Assembly (NCBI RefSeq): GCF_023856365.1 | Contig: NC_064537.1 | Coordinates: 5,997,829-6,061,828 of the forward strand | DNA: 64,000 nucleotides | Direction: 5' to 3' | Origin: Brienomyrus brachyistius | Taxonomy: Eukaryota > Chordata > Actinopteri > Osteoglossiformes > Mormyridae | Shown: one piece after another, positions 38,024-48,900 of the stretch | How positions within the stretch are numbered: position 1 is the first letter of the stretch | How the letters are laid out: each line of letters starts with the position of its first letter | Notes under the pieces: generated by a model | Seen by the model: the letters and a program-made list of their open reading frames with translations, nothing else | What the model was told of the DNA's origin: nothing | Database searches by the model: none | Made by a program: the position numbers and the translations under genes

Positions 38024-38440
38024 ACTAAACTAAGTTGAATGATGAAAACAAAGTAAAACTGATATGGTTATTTATTTTAGTGTTTTGCTCCTGATGTTCT
38101 AAGTTTAAATGTCTGTTTAAAGGGGACTCATTCAGCTTTTGTTATAACAAAGGGAGGTTTCTTTACTTTTTTTTAAATTTAGTATTTATTTTCAGATTTA
38201 TCATTCACTTTCGTGGCAACATATATATTTATGTTAAATTTAAACTGAAAAGAATAAAATGCCCAATAATTAAATGTTCAAGTTATGGAGATTTAATAAA
38301 ATGTTTTAAATTTGATAATCAGTTGTACGTTCTACTTTTATTGAATCATCAACACATTTGACAAAGGGGGTACTTGTGGTATGAGAAAATCTCTCAGGGG
38401 GTACACAATTCAAAAAAGGTTGGGAAACACTGTTCTAGGA

Positions 38441-39344
38441 GCCTGTCCTACCAGTACACTTCACACTTAATGTTTTCTATTCCTTTTGAAGGTCACTTGA
38501 GGTCATCCTCCGATTTGTTAGACACTGACGGATAAGTTGATGGTCATCTGTGGCATTAGAAGGTTACTTCTGCCCACTACCTGGCTGGTTTTTGATTTTT
38601 CCCAGTGTCTCCTGCTTCTTCACCCTGTTCTTGTGTACTGCAGTCTTAGAAACTCATGAGCATGGAAGCAGCCTGCCTCACAGTGTAGCCTTCTGCCAGC
38701 AGAACCAGGATTAAACCAGAATTTAACAATGCAGATTTTAAAAAAGTATATAGAGTGGTCTCTTAATGTTTTACAGAGCTGTGTATTGTTTATATGTATT
38801 TATTTTATGTTATAGCTGCATGTTTGAACCTGAGACCAGTTTTGAAATGCAATCTGTTTCAGAATACTACATTCACACCCCCAATGCCTTCATATCCCAA
38901 ATACTGCATCATGAAAGGTGAAAATTGGTAGGTTTATGCTGGTGAAATAATGAAGATAGATGCTGCTGCTTTTAAATCATTCACAAGGTTGTTTATTGAA
39001 ATGGTTTATTGAAAGGCATCTAACAATTTGAAACACATATGGAGATATAATAGACATTCGCCTCAGAATTATATTTCTGGTATGTAATTTTATCTTTAAA
39101 GTGACCTTATTAAATTTGTTCCCCGAAGTAATAATTTCATCCCACACCCTGAGGGCTTTTGCACGCTGGTTATATGTGCTGTTAGTATGCTAACAGCATT
39201 TTCTACCCAGGGAGTCTGATCGAAAACCAAAATCAAGCTGCTGCTGTGAGCTCCTGCTGAGCACCCTGCTTGGAGGCATGTAGACTCGACGGACGCTACG
39301 GAGTGTTCCAGTGACCGCCCACTAATACATATCTGCATCATATA
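38441..39344. other. Unassigned intergenic sequence
   Basis: No gene or element recognised. Confidence 0.4.
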
Positions 39345-40225
39345 TGTGGGAATGATGAGATTCCTCCCATTGTTCAGCTTAATCTTAATCATTAACAATT
39401 GTTTGTTTATAAGTAAATGAATTTTCTCTCTGTGTTCTTCCTATCACGTTCCCTTGGGGTGTATCGTATTACATTTTTAAATGTTTTAATGACATATAGT
39501 TTTAGGAACATCAGCACCTGCACTGTAGTATTCAATTTATTTTATATAGCGCCTTTTAATAAAGAAAGCCAGAAGACAATGGAGGAGAGGAACCAAAAGC
39601 TCCCAAGTAAGGAGAAAAAAAACCTCTGGGGGTCCAAGATCAACTGTCTGCCGAACCCCCCTGGGAAAACTAACATTACCGAAAACAGAAAAGAGTGGAC
39701 ATGCTTGTGAAAAGAGAGATTTATGCTGGGATTAAGAATGAAGACAAAGTCCATCAATGAGTCCATTCTCCACGTTGGGCTGTGCCAGGTGGCACTGAAG
39801 GCTGCACCCACGGTGATATATTTGGTATGACCCATTCGTGATGTCACCCCTCCATGGGACTGACCCAGGACTCCAGCTCAGATGCTGCCCACTTCGGGCT
39901 CCACCCAGACATGTGGGAAGGCAGAGAGTATGGATGGTCAGAACATGTGTTAACACATAAACGGACAAGCATAGTAGATAAAAATGACATGTACAGCAGC
40001 ACCAGCAGCCATAGTTATGGTGCGGTAGGTCGTGGGCAAGATAAACTGAAGTAATGGGTCTTAAAGGCCGAGAATGAATCGGCATCCCGAACATAGGCTG
40101 GTAAACCATTCCACAAGTATCACTCCTACAGTAGTTTGTAAATCTTCCGGAACATCAGCACCTGCACTGTAGTATCACTCCTCCTGTCCTTTAATACTAC
40201 AAAGGGCATTTCATACTCCACCCCT
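39345..40225 (+). repeat. V6 upstream block with a 617-bp insertion
   Basis: Flank shared with V8 (45180-45510). In V6 it is interrupted by 39532-40148, which starts with 'atttattttatatagcgcc' and holds a common fish repeat-like body. A 27-bp direct repeat beginning 'ggaacatcagcacctgcact' lies at 39505-39531 and 40149-40175 on either side. Confidence 0.65.
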
Positions 40226-40233
40226 GTGCAAAT
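40226..40233 (+). promoter_or_regulatory. V6 octamer-like motif
   Basis: GTGCAAAT is one base from the octamer ATGCAAAT, about 125 bp before the ATG. V8 has the same at 45511-45518. Confidence 0.5.
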
Positions 40234-40357
40234 GAGTCCCTGTTTCCTTCCTCCCTCCTCATTTAAACAGCACATTGTTGACTCTCTTTAAACCCTCAGT
40301 AGTTCCTAAGGAACACGGTGAAGAGCAGCTCACAGCAGATCATCTTCAGCACCGACC

Positions 40358-40846
40358 ATGATCTCTGTGTCTCTGCTGCTGCTGGCAGCTGCATCCTGTG
40401 AGTCTCTGTGTTTCTTCAAAAAGAACAAAGATCAACAGAACAACAGAAGAGTGAATAAAGAACCAGCAGTGATGTATGTTAATGATATTGTCTGTTTCAC
40501 ACTCATATGTACTTTGCTTTCTTCTTGATTACAGGTGTTCACTGTAATGTTCAACTCTCACAGCCAGGATCTATGACAGTGAGACCAGGAGAGTCTCTGA
40601 CCATCTCCTGTAAAGTCTCTGGTTATTCACTGACTGACAGCAGCTATGCTACACTCTGGATCCGACAGCCTGTGGGGAAAGAGCTGGAGTGGGTTTGTGG
40701 TATATGGTCTGGTGGAAACACTTATTTCAAGGATTCACTTAAGAATAAATTCACCATCTCCAGAGACACCTCCAGCAGCACAGTGTCCTTACAGGGGAGG
40801 AGCCTGCAGACTGAAGACACAGCTGTGTACTACTGTGCACGACAAT
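40358..40846 (+). CDS. IGHV: V6: immunoglobulin heavy-chain V gene, group A, altered heptamer
   Basis: Leader exon 40358-40397 (MISVSLLLLAAAS plus one base) has a GTGAGT donor. The acceptor is 'gattacag' and the V exon 40535-40846. The mature chain begins NVQLSQPGS. It has FR1 Cys 'TISCKV', CDR1 'GYSLTDSSYA', Trp 'LWIRQPVGK', CDR2 'IWSGGNT', and FR3 '[12 protein letters not shown]', ending 'YYCAR'. The coding part is intact. The heptamer, however, is CACAGCG (40847-40853) and not CACAGTG; the 23-bp spacer and ACAAAAACT nonamer (40877-40885) are normal. CDR and FR are typical, so only rearrangement efficiency should suffer. Confidence 0.94.
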
Positions 40847-40885
40847 CACAGCGAGAGAATGTAATGGGAGAGTGATACAAAAACT
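40847..40885 (+). promoter_or_regulatory. V6 RSS with T-to-C change at heptamer position 6
   Basis: CACAGCG, 23-bp spacer, ACAAAAACT. The essential CAC is kept. It is the only variant heptamer among the thirteen V genes with a signal, and also removes the usual TGA just after the V exon. Confidence 0.93.
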
Positions 40886-40889
40886 GATT

Positions 40890-42490
40890 CATAAGAGATG
40901 AGACACGATAATACTAGTAATTGACTTTCCGTCATTTTACCCACAAATTTATTTTTTTTACATGTTTATACTGTATTACTTTATGTCATCTGCCACTTGT
41001 GTTGAATTTCTCTTCTTTCTAAACACTTCCACTTTGCAATAATACCACATACAGCTGACTGTGGAGTATCTAGCAGGGAAGAAATTCACAGCCTGACTTA
41101 TTACAAAGTTGGCATCCTGTGACAGTATCACGCCTGAATTCACTGAGCTCTTCAGAACATCCCATTCCTTCCCAGAAGTTTGTAAACCTGACTGTATGAC
41201 TAAGCGCTTGATGTTATACAGCTGTGGCAATGAGCCTGAAGAAAAGACCTGAATTCAGTGATTAAGACGACTGTCTCAATACGTCCATATAGTGTGTGTC
41301 AAATCCTCCATAACAGCAGATACTATTAATCAGTAATCTGCCCTATAATAATGAAAATGATGCTGATGTAAGGCTCTGCTCCCCCCGCTACCCTGAATTG
41401 GACAAGAGGCTACAGAAAGTGGATGGATGGATTTATGTTCATGTATAATATAATTTATCTATAAAAAGACTTACATTTGACAATGATTTTTAATGACTGA
41501 GGATTCAAACGTTTTGAGGCTCCCTGACATTTGACTTTTCATTTCTTTTTAAAGTAATGAGTTTACAGGGTGTGTGAGTCTGAACACTTCTGATGAAGCT
41601 ACACCCAAGCGGCCAGGACAGGACAACTTAATAACTATGTTTATTGTGAGGGATACTCGGACAGGAAGACACGGATCCAGGAATGCAAGCGTTTTATTGG
41701 CGAGATCAGATCGGTGGTACAGGTAGGGAAAAGCAAAGATCATGGTCGGTAATGGAGAGCGGGGGTCGAAAACCAGGAAATCTGTCCTACGAGAAGGCAC
41801 GGGACAGGACCACACAGGGGAGCGGGAACGGGACGTGCCGGTCTTGGCAGGGGAGTCAGGTCAGGAGCGGTTCTGGGGAAGGAAAGGGGAGCAGGTAAGG
41901 AGAACACACCAGGCAGACAGAACATGCGCGGGAACCGGGGAAGACAATAGACAAAGAATCGCTCAGTGTGGCACAAAGACATTCGCCTCAGTACTTCACG
42001 TGTGCTGGGGTAAGTTGGTTTCTTTTGTTAATCAGCTGTAACACAGCAACACCCGGTAGGTCCTGCCTGAGTGGGCGTGTCATTTATAGTTTTACAAAAT
42101 CTTTGCTAAAATCATGACTTTTTTAAAACCTAGACTCAATGTGTATAGAGCCACTCAGCTTACTGTAAATGCCAGGATAAAAAGCCTTAAGATGATGAGA
42201 AAAAGAAATTAATTTTGAAAAGTGTTTAATATAATTCCTGTGGTCTATAGAACGGGTTATCCTAGGATTTGGGTTGATACTTTTCTGTAACAAAAAATTC
42301 AGATGGGCTGAGAAAAAAAATAAGATGAAGTGTGTGGAATCGCCTGTGGCCTGTGGAAACAGAACGATTATAATCATCAACCTACAAACAATCACTGCAG
42401 TTCCAGCAGGAACCACAAGATGTCCTCAGTGTGACAGTAAATGTAGGCAGCAGAGGGACACAAATATCAGACTGAGACCCATTTTAGATA
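40890..42490 (+). repeat. Duplicated group A downstream module, copy 3 (with solo LTR)
   Basis: Same module as after V1 and V4, interrupted by an LTR at 41645-42082. No gene. Confidence 0.85.
41645..42082 (-). mobile_element. Solo LTR with 5-bp target duplication
   Basis: 438 bp starting TG ('tgtgagggatactcgg') and ending CA ('gtgggcgtgtca'), flanked by TTTAT at 41640-41644 and 42083-42087. The reverse strand carries 'ccaataaaacgc' near its 3' end, a poly(A) signal in the usual LTR position, hence minus orientation. The other module copies lack it. No internal retroelement genes remain. Confidence 0.85.
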
Positions 42491-43386
42491 GACTGTAGCA
42501 ACTGTGTTAAATTTTTTAATGTTAAATTGTGTTTAAAATGTGTAAATTGTGTAATATAGTTGTTATAATTTTAAATATGAATTGCTTCATACTTATATTC
42601 CATTTTATTCTGTTAAAAACGGATTAACTGATTTGGTAAAAGAATATAAGAAAACATTTCAACTCTACACAACACACAATAACACAAATTAATTTAATAA
42701 AATCTCTTCCCTTTTGCTGTAGCAGCTGTACTGCTTTATAAACTGCTGTTGTGAATCATGCCAAAATGTTGTAATATGGTTCTTATAGTTATTATGAATT
42801 CCCTACAAAACCTCTTCAAACAACAAATCTTTATTCGAAACAATAAATTCTTCATTAAAATTCTAAAAGCATATAATGTTGAATCATTGACCATGAAATC
42901 CAGCACTACAACGTGTTAACATGAACATAGAGGTATGAATGTAAATAGTTGAACTCTTACAGTATATTTTATTCTATTAAAAACATAGTAAATGACTTGG
43001 TAAAAATGTGAGAAAATAATATTTTTACTTTGCACAACACATAATAAAAAAAGTAATTAAATACATGTTATTACCTATTAATGCATTTCATGACATTTAG
43101 AAATTTAGGATGAGGTCATAGTGAAATTGGTTTTACTACAAAAATTGAGCGATTATCACTTTTGGAGTGCATTGTCCAAAGATAATGTTTGTATAGTAAG
43201 TCTCTGCAGAGCAAATTAATCATGTGATGATTTCCCCCCCAAACCACCCCACGCCCATCAGAGGAGGATCCTGTACAAACCTGCCACAGCTTTTAAAGGA
43301 GCCAGTGTCAGTGTGTGACAGAGAGCAGCAGTCACTGGGACTCAGTGTGTACTTTACCTCAGTGCTCCTCCCTCTGTCCTGCAGCC
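42491..43386 (+). repeat. Group B upstream block before V7
   Basis: AT-rich, shares segments with the blocks before V3 and V11. It ends in the conserved proximal promoter 'gaggatcctgtacaaacctg' and a 'cttttaaag' TATA-like element. No gene. Confidence 0.7.
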
Positions 43387-43826
43387 ATGAAGCTCCTACC
43401 AGCCCTGCTCACCCTCACAGCACTGGCTCTCTCAGGTCCCTGTCTCTCTCCTCTCTGTCTCTCTTTCTCTCTGCATCTTTCTTTGTGCTCATCTAAAAGT
43501 TTGCTTTACCTCTTTATTTACAGGTGCGAAGGCTCAGATTGTACTGACTGAGTCTGAACCAGCAGTGAAGAGACCAGGAGAATCACACAGACTGACATGT
43601 ACAACCTCTGGGTTCACAATCAGTAGCAACTGGATGAGCTGGATCAGACAGGCTCCTGGGAAGGGACTGGAGTGGATCGCTGCCCATGCTAGTGGTAGCA
43701 CTTACTACTCCCAGTCCTTTCAGGGCAGATTCACCATCTCTGGAGACAACAGCAGGAACCAGGTGTATTTAGAGATGAACAGCCTGAAAGCTGAAGACAC
43801 GGCTGTGTACTACTGTGCCAGAGAGT
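43387..43826 (+). CDS. IGHV: V7: immunoglobulin heavy-chain V gene, group B, short CDR2
   Basis: Leader exon 43387-43435 ([16 protein letters not shown]) and V exon 43524-43826. The mature region starts [17 protein letters not shown]. It has FR1 Cys 'RLTCTT', CDR1 'GFTISSNW', Trp 'SWIRQAPGK', and a CDR2 shortened to 'AAHASGST'. FR3 is '[17 protein letters not shown]' (Gly for Arg, Glu for Gln), ending 'YYCAR'. RSS: CACAGTG 43827-43833, 22-bp spacer, ACAAATACT 43856-43864. The base after the heptamer is G, so the usual stop is missing, which does not matter after rearrangement. It looks functional. Confidence 0.94.
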
Positions 43827-43899
43827 CACAGTGGTGGGGGCTGTGGGGAAGCCGTACAAATACTACTTCCTCAAACATGTATTTCAAATATTGCAAATC

Positions 43900-45179
43900 T
43901 TTTGACACACTTTAGGAAAGAACAGGATGGCCAGTGACAGCTGTCGGCCAAACAGGAAAACAGGCAGAACAGATCAAGGCAGAGACTGACCCCGACACAT
44001 GATGGAGAAAAATGAGAGAGATTAAGTTTTCACACCCATTGTAACAGGCCAGTCTCTTTTAGTTTTTTTAATGGAACTAAATAATGAAGGAACATCATGA
44101 CAAGTAAATCGTAAGAAATCATAAGAAATAAACCAGCTGGTTTACTGGTTAAATTACGTAACTGTATTGACCCAAGGGAGGAATTCATGAAAACTTCGCT
44201 TAAATGTACATGCAAAAAAAACATGAGATTGCTCTGCTGGGTAACAGAACTATTTTATTAAAAAATAAAAATATGTAATGCATATTTTATATAGTGTTTT
44301 GAATACATAGGAAGCTTTATAATGGAATTTTACTGGTATAGTTTTATTAACATTTCATGTATTATCCAATGTGCTATTATTTCTTTTTCTTTGAGAAGGC
44401 AGGATCAGAGAGCCCCTTGAGCTGTCAGATAAGCGCATTGTGCAGGGGCTGAATGGTGAAATCACTCTATTGACCTGGGGATTTGAACTATCAGCCTTCC
44501 GATCTCAAACCGCTGATTCACACACCTCCCCCAATGCTGTCTGTGCAGGTGGAAAGTCTGGGTGTGTTTGTGTTTAAACAGTGTTGCTTATGAATCAAAG
44601 CACAAGTGTATTAATATTTCCAGTCTGACATCACTAGTGATGCCCACAGCAGCTCTACTCCTGTGTCCCGTTTAGCCGCCTCAGCTTGGTGCCTCACAGT
44701 CGGCGGCTCCAGGCCTCTCAGCACTGAGCACTCAGAGGCTCCCCTGCTGATGAGCAAAGGGCTGGCAGGCAGAAGACCTGCCATGTGGGTGTGTGCAGGT
44801 TGGCTGTGACCTTCTGCCTCTGTCTGTGCATCTTGTCGATAAACTCTTAGGTCACTCAGGGTACAAGGCTGGGGGCACTATGGACAGGATGCCAGTTAAT
44901 CAAAATAAATAAATATAAATAAATGCTAAAAGTATAATGAATGTAGGTGGATATGAGCAGCTGTACAGCCATGAAGTCCATCAGAACGTGTCTCCATATG
45001 ATCTCCATCTGAGGCCCCACACTGACTTTGACCAGCTGTGTTTGTGCTTTTCTTGCTCACAACCAAATTCCCCAGAGATTCAATATTTCAGTAGGATGTA
45101 TGAAAGCAACTGTGATGTCATCAGCTACAGAGTAACTGAGGGCTCTCTTCTGTCAGAATGCTTACAGTAACACAGCTAC
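43900..45179 (+). repeat. V7-V8 intergenic block, repeated after V14
   Basis: 'aaagaacaggatggccagtg' onward matches 63109-64000. Includes an old reversed SINE-like patch at about 44395-44530 ('ggatttgaacta' is a reversed B box), present in both copies and so older than the duplication. No gene. Confidence 0.8.
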
Positions 45180-45510
45180 AGTGGGAATGATGAGATCCCA
45201 CCCTCTATTCATCTTAATCCTTAATATTCACAATTGTTTGTTCATAAGTAAATAAACTTTATGTTTTTTTCTATCCCACGCCCGTGGGCTTTATCATTTT
45301 GACTTTTTAAATGTATCAATGATATATAGTCTTGTACAATGTTTATTTCTCTTTTACTGGGTAAAATATTGAAGTGTCCTTATGGTAAAACTTCCTTTTA
45401 CTATATGTGGCAGGTTTAGTGTGTAAATCTTCCGGAACATCAGCACCTGCACTGTAGTATCACTCCTCCTGTCCTTTAATACTACAAAGATCATTTCATA
45501 CTCCACCCCT

Positions 45511-45518
45511 GTGCAAAT
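45511..45518 (+). promoter_or_regulatory. V8 octamer-like motif
   Basis: GTGCAAAT, one base from the octamer, about 130 bp before the ATG, as in V6. Confidence 0.5.
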
Positions 45519-45642
45519 GAGTCCCTGTTTCCTTCCTCCCTCCTCATTTAAACAGCACATTCTTGACTCTCTTTAAACCCTCAGTAGTTCCTAAGGAACA
45601 CGGTGAAGAGCAGCTCACAGCAGATCATCTTCAGCACCGACC

Positions 45643-46131
45643 ATGATCTCTGTGTCTCTGCTGCTGCTGGCAGCTGCATCCTGTGAGTCTCTGTGTTTCT
45701 TCAAAAAGAACAAAGATCAACAGAACAACAGAAGAGTGAATAAATAACCAGCAGTGATGTATGATGATGATATTGTCTGTTTCACACTCATATGTACTTT
45801 GCTTTCTTCTTGATTACAGGTGTTCACTGTAATGTTCAACTCACACAGCCAGGATCTATGACAGTGAGACCAGGAGAGTCTCTGACCATCTCCTGTAAAG
45901 TCTCTGGTTATTCACTGACTGACAGCAGCTATGTTACACACTGGATCCGACAACCCGAAGGGAAAGCACTGGAGTGGATAGGATATATTAACAGTGGCGG
46001 AGGCACTGGTTACAAAGAGTCTCTTAAGAATAAATTCACCATCTCCAGAGACACCTCCAGCAGAACAGTGTCCTTACAAGGGAGGAGCCTGCAGACTGAA
46101 GACACAGCTGTGTACTATTGTGCACGACAAT
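45643..46131 (+). CDS. IGHV: V8: immunoglobulin heavy-chain V gene, group A
   Basis: Leader exon 45643-45682 (MISVSLLLLAAAS) and V exon 45820-46131 after 'gattacag'. The mature chain starts NVQLTQPGS. It has FR1 Cys 'TISCKV', CDR1 'GYSLTDSSYV', Trp 'HWIRQPEGK', CDR2 'INSGGGT', and FR3 'RDTSSRTVSLQG', ending 'YYCAR'. RSS: CACAGTG 46132-46138, 23-bp spacer, ACAAAAACT 46162-46170. It is intact. V6 is its sister gene by leader, intron and promoter. The 3' flank is a gypsy fragment that also follows V12 and V13. Confidence 0.95.
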
Positions 46132-46195
46132 CACAGTGAGAGAATGTAATGGGAGAGTGATACAAAAACTCACTGAGGCCTAATGTGATGCAGGT

Positions 46196-46940
46196 CTTAT
46201 GGCTCCCCTGGAGTCTCTAACCAGCAGGCCTGTCCTTTCCCCACCAGACCCGAATACAGCTGTTGGCGGCGGTGACCATGATCCGCCACTTCCGCTGTGA
46301 TTTCTGTGACCAGCCTTTCACCCTTTGCACTGATCTCGCCACACTGCAGTGGCTCTTGCTGATTAAAGATCCAGAAGGACAGGTGGTGCACTGGATATAG
46401 CAGAGCTTCAGTCTTATTCTCTCACAGTAGCCCATCGCGCTGGGGAATGGCACAGCAGTGTGGATGCACTGTCAGGGTGAGAGGCAAGAGGGCAGGGAAC
46501 GGGGGTCAGATAATAGTGAGGGTGAAGAGGCACAGGAATGCAGTGGACTGGGAGGCCCTGCAGCCAGTGTTGCAGTGACTGGGGGCAATGCAGAGGCCGA
46601 GGTGGGAAGGAGTGGTGGGGCTGTCCCCCGTCACTAAGGGATTGTGGTCAATGTGGGACGTTATGCGGTTGCAGGTTGGGGTGGGGGGTCTGGAAGGAAC
46701 CTGCGACGGTGGAAGAGAGGTGGGAAGTCATGGTACCATGGGGGCTGCAGAAAGCTGTACTGCGTGCTATGCATGGCCCTGCGGGGTCGAGGAACTTCAA
46801 GGTGATGAAGACATTCCATTGTGACTGTCAGAGTTTGTACTGGGGCCGGTTGCGTTGCGATGTAGAAGATTACTGCAGGCACTTTAATATCTGCACAGCA
46901 CATTCAGGCACCCAGGGCCAAGTACTGTGTGCAATATAGA
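46196..46940 (+). mobile_element. Ty3/gypsy pol fragment after V8
   Basis: Broken coding pieces on the + strand resemble gypsy pol: an RNase H end ('LQWLLLIKDPEGQVVHW', about 46348-46398), then an integrase zinc-finger region ('LYWGRLRCDVEDYCRHFNIC', about 46830-46890). One of the usual zinc cysteines appears to be Phe. Frames are disrupted and LTRs are not seen. The fragment was duplicated along with V genes. Confidence 0.75.
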
Positions 46941-47250
46941 AGAAATTAATTATTTCTCTATACGTAATTTATAGTAATTTAACATTATTTCCTGAAAATA
47001 TTCCTTATTTTTGCAGACCTTCACCATATGGGGGCGCCAGAGCCCCTTATAGAGGGCAGTACAGTATGACCATCAGTGATTATGAAGACACTTCCACACT
47101 CCCCCAGAGAGATAAACAAGTGCATCCATCTGAGCTTCATATAAATCAGCTTCCCCTAAACATGCAGGCTTTACCCACAGCTGAATGACAATAGGAGGCC
47201 TCATACTTTTAAAGGCTTTTTTCATGCAAGATCTTGCTTCCTGGTAATTG
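46941..47250 (+). pseudogene. Orphan group A promoter and leader relic 1
   Basis: Sequence from 'ccatatgggggcgccagagc' through 'tcatataaat' and a leader-like 'catacttttaaaggctttt' aligns with the promoter and leader of V1. The start codon region is damaged and the donor reads 'catgcaag' where GT is expected. A V-exon start echo ('gaaggtgcacaatg', about 47365) remains, but there is no V exon. Confidence 0.65.
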
Positions 47251-47667
47251 ATTGCTTACATGTAGTTTGCATTGTACTTGAATACTTCTGTTTTCTGAAT
47301 TTTACTAAACACTTTTATATACTGTGTCTGTCAGAGTATAGTGCTGTATTTAAATTTTGTATAATGAAGGTGCACAATGAAATTATGTATTATAACTTGT
47401 TATTGAATATTGATATTGTAACAACAGTACCCCTTTATCTAATAGGATACATTTGTCTTTGGTTTTAGCTCACTTATTAGCATGAGTTAAGGTGCTGAAC
47501 CCACCTTTTCATTCTCTGGGAAGATCCAAGCAAGAAACACACAAAGGGTATCAGAGATATGCTCTTCCTTAAATATATCGCAGTTGTAGGGCTTTCCAGA
47601 GGGCAAACCTAACCAGGTACAGGGAAGCAGCATACTCTAGGTCAGGGGCGGCCAGTCTTATGCGTTT
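47251..47667. other. Intergenic, duplicated at 60790-61200
   Basis: AT-rich block repeated downstream of relic 2. Ends at 'ggtcaggggcggccagtctt', the left edge of a MITE present in full only at 61190. No gene. Confidence 0.6.
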
Positions 47668-47796
47668 TCTCACATGAGTCCCTGTATAATAGTACAGATC
47701 CTGTTTCTCATACGAGTCCCTGTATAATAGTACAGATCCTGTTTCTCATATGAGATCCCTGTATAATAGTACAGATCCTGTTTCTCATATGAGATC
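47668..47796. repeat. 41-bp tandem repeat upstream of V9
   Basis: Just over three copies of a unit containing 'gtccctgtataatagtacag' and 'atcctgtttctcat'. It occupies the distal promoter of V9. Confidence 0.85.
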
Positions 47797-47859
47797 CCGC
47801 ACTGCCCTGACTCTGCCACTTGCCTTCAGTATATCTGCCCACCCAGTGAGGAGGAGTTC

Positions 47860-47891
47860 ATGCAAATCCTGACATCATCATCATATATTTA
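47860..47891 (+). promoter_or_regulatory. V9 promoter: perfect octamer plus TATA-like box
   Basis: ATGCAAAT at 47860-47867 is the exact immunoglobulin octamer (bound by Oct-1/Oct-2), 74 bp before the ATG, with TATA-like 'tcatatattta' at 47881-47891. It is the only perfect octamer I found in a V promoter here. Confidence 0.75.
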
Positions 47892-47933
47892 TCTCTCTGC
47901 ACTGACAGGTGACTGGATCTGAATCTGTCAGTC

Positions 47934-48367
47934 ATGGCGTCTTTAACACGATTTCCAGTAGTTCTGATGGTTATATACTTAACAGGTAAATATTCAGTAA
48001 CAGGTTTATATTTCAATGATAGATGTCAGTAATTCTCATTTCTTGATTCTCTCTGTTTCTCTAGGTGTTGATACACAGACTCTGACTGAGTCTGAACCAG
48101 CAGTTAAAAAGCCTGGAGAATCACACAGACTGACATGTACAGCCTCCGGCATCACAATCAGTGGTTGGTGGATGAGCTGGATCAGACAGGCTCCTGGGAA
48201 GGGACTGGAGTGGATCGCTAATGTTAGGAGTAATGGTAACACTGACTACTCCCAGTCTGTTCAGGGCAGATTCACCATCTCCAGAGACGACGGCAGGAAC
48301 CAGGTGTATTTACAGATGAACAGCCTGAAAGCTGAAGACACAGCTGTGTACTACTGTGCCAGAGACT
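47934..48367 (+). CDS. IGHV: V9: immunoglobulin heavy-chain V gene, divergent group B
   Basis: Leader exon 47934-47985 ([17 protein letters not shown] plus one base) has a GTAAAT donor and is unlike any other leader here. The V exon is 48065-48367. The mature region starts about [19 protein letters not shown]. It has FR1 Cys 'RLTCTA', CDR1 'GITISGWW', Trp 'SWIRQAPGK', CDR2 'VRSNGNT', and FR3 '[17 protein letters not shown]', ending 'YYCAR'. RSS: CACAGTG 48368-48374, 22-bp spacer, ACAAATACT 48397-48405. The V exon is plain group B, while promoter, leader and intron are distinct, so it is either an old lineage or a mosaic. It looks functional. Confidence 0.94.
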
Positions 48368-48405
48368 CACAGTGATGGGGGCTGTGGGGAAGCTGTACAA
48401 ATACT

Positions 48406-48900
48406 ACTTCCTCAAAAACCATGAGGAAGACCCATTATTGATTTATTTAGGTATTTTAATAATTTAATATAGTATTTGAATCTAGAAATAAGTTGAATCT
48501 TATTTCTAAGTTGTTTGTGCTGTGGGACTTACATTCAGATTTATATCGAACAAATATGTCTGAAACTTCATTTCTTATACTTCATAAAACAGAAACACGT
48601 GCCTGACATTAGTCTGTGTACCACTCTCCTGTGCAGCCGCTCTGCCCCCCCTCCCATCTCCCACACATGGTCCATCGCTGTTCCGTGGGGGGGGGGGCTG
48701 CTGTCCCCAGCCTCTGTATATAATACTGAGTCATCCTTTGGGAGGATTGGGGTGAATCCCACGGCGGACCTCCCTTGTCACGAATGACACACGTGATTAT
48801 TTTTAAATTGCATTTTGTTCTACTGACTACCTATATTTTGCATTATAGTACTATATTTAAATGCAGTTTCCCCCAACAGAAGCAGTTTCTTTTCCTACAG
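48406..48900. other. Intergenic; no leader for V10
   Basis: I looked for a group A promoter or leader here and found none. Contains a G-run at 48689-48697. Confidence 0.5.

Larger units (their letters stand above)
35534..38432 (+). mobile_element. hAT transposon (Charlie/ZBED-like) with exact TIRs and TSD
   Basis: The left end CAGTGATTCCCAACC and the right end (reverse complement CAGTGTTTCCCAACC) match at 14 of 15 bases. An exact 8-bp target duplication, TTCTAGGA, lies at 35526-35533 and 38433-38440. Both are hallmarks of hAT elements. Internally it carries one transposase gene broken by a stop codon and by a SINE. Confidence 0.93.
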
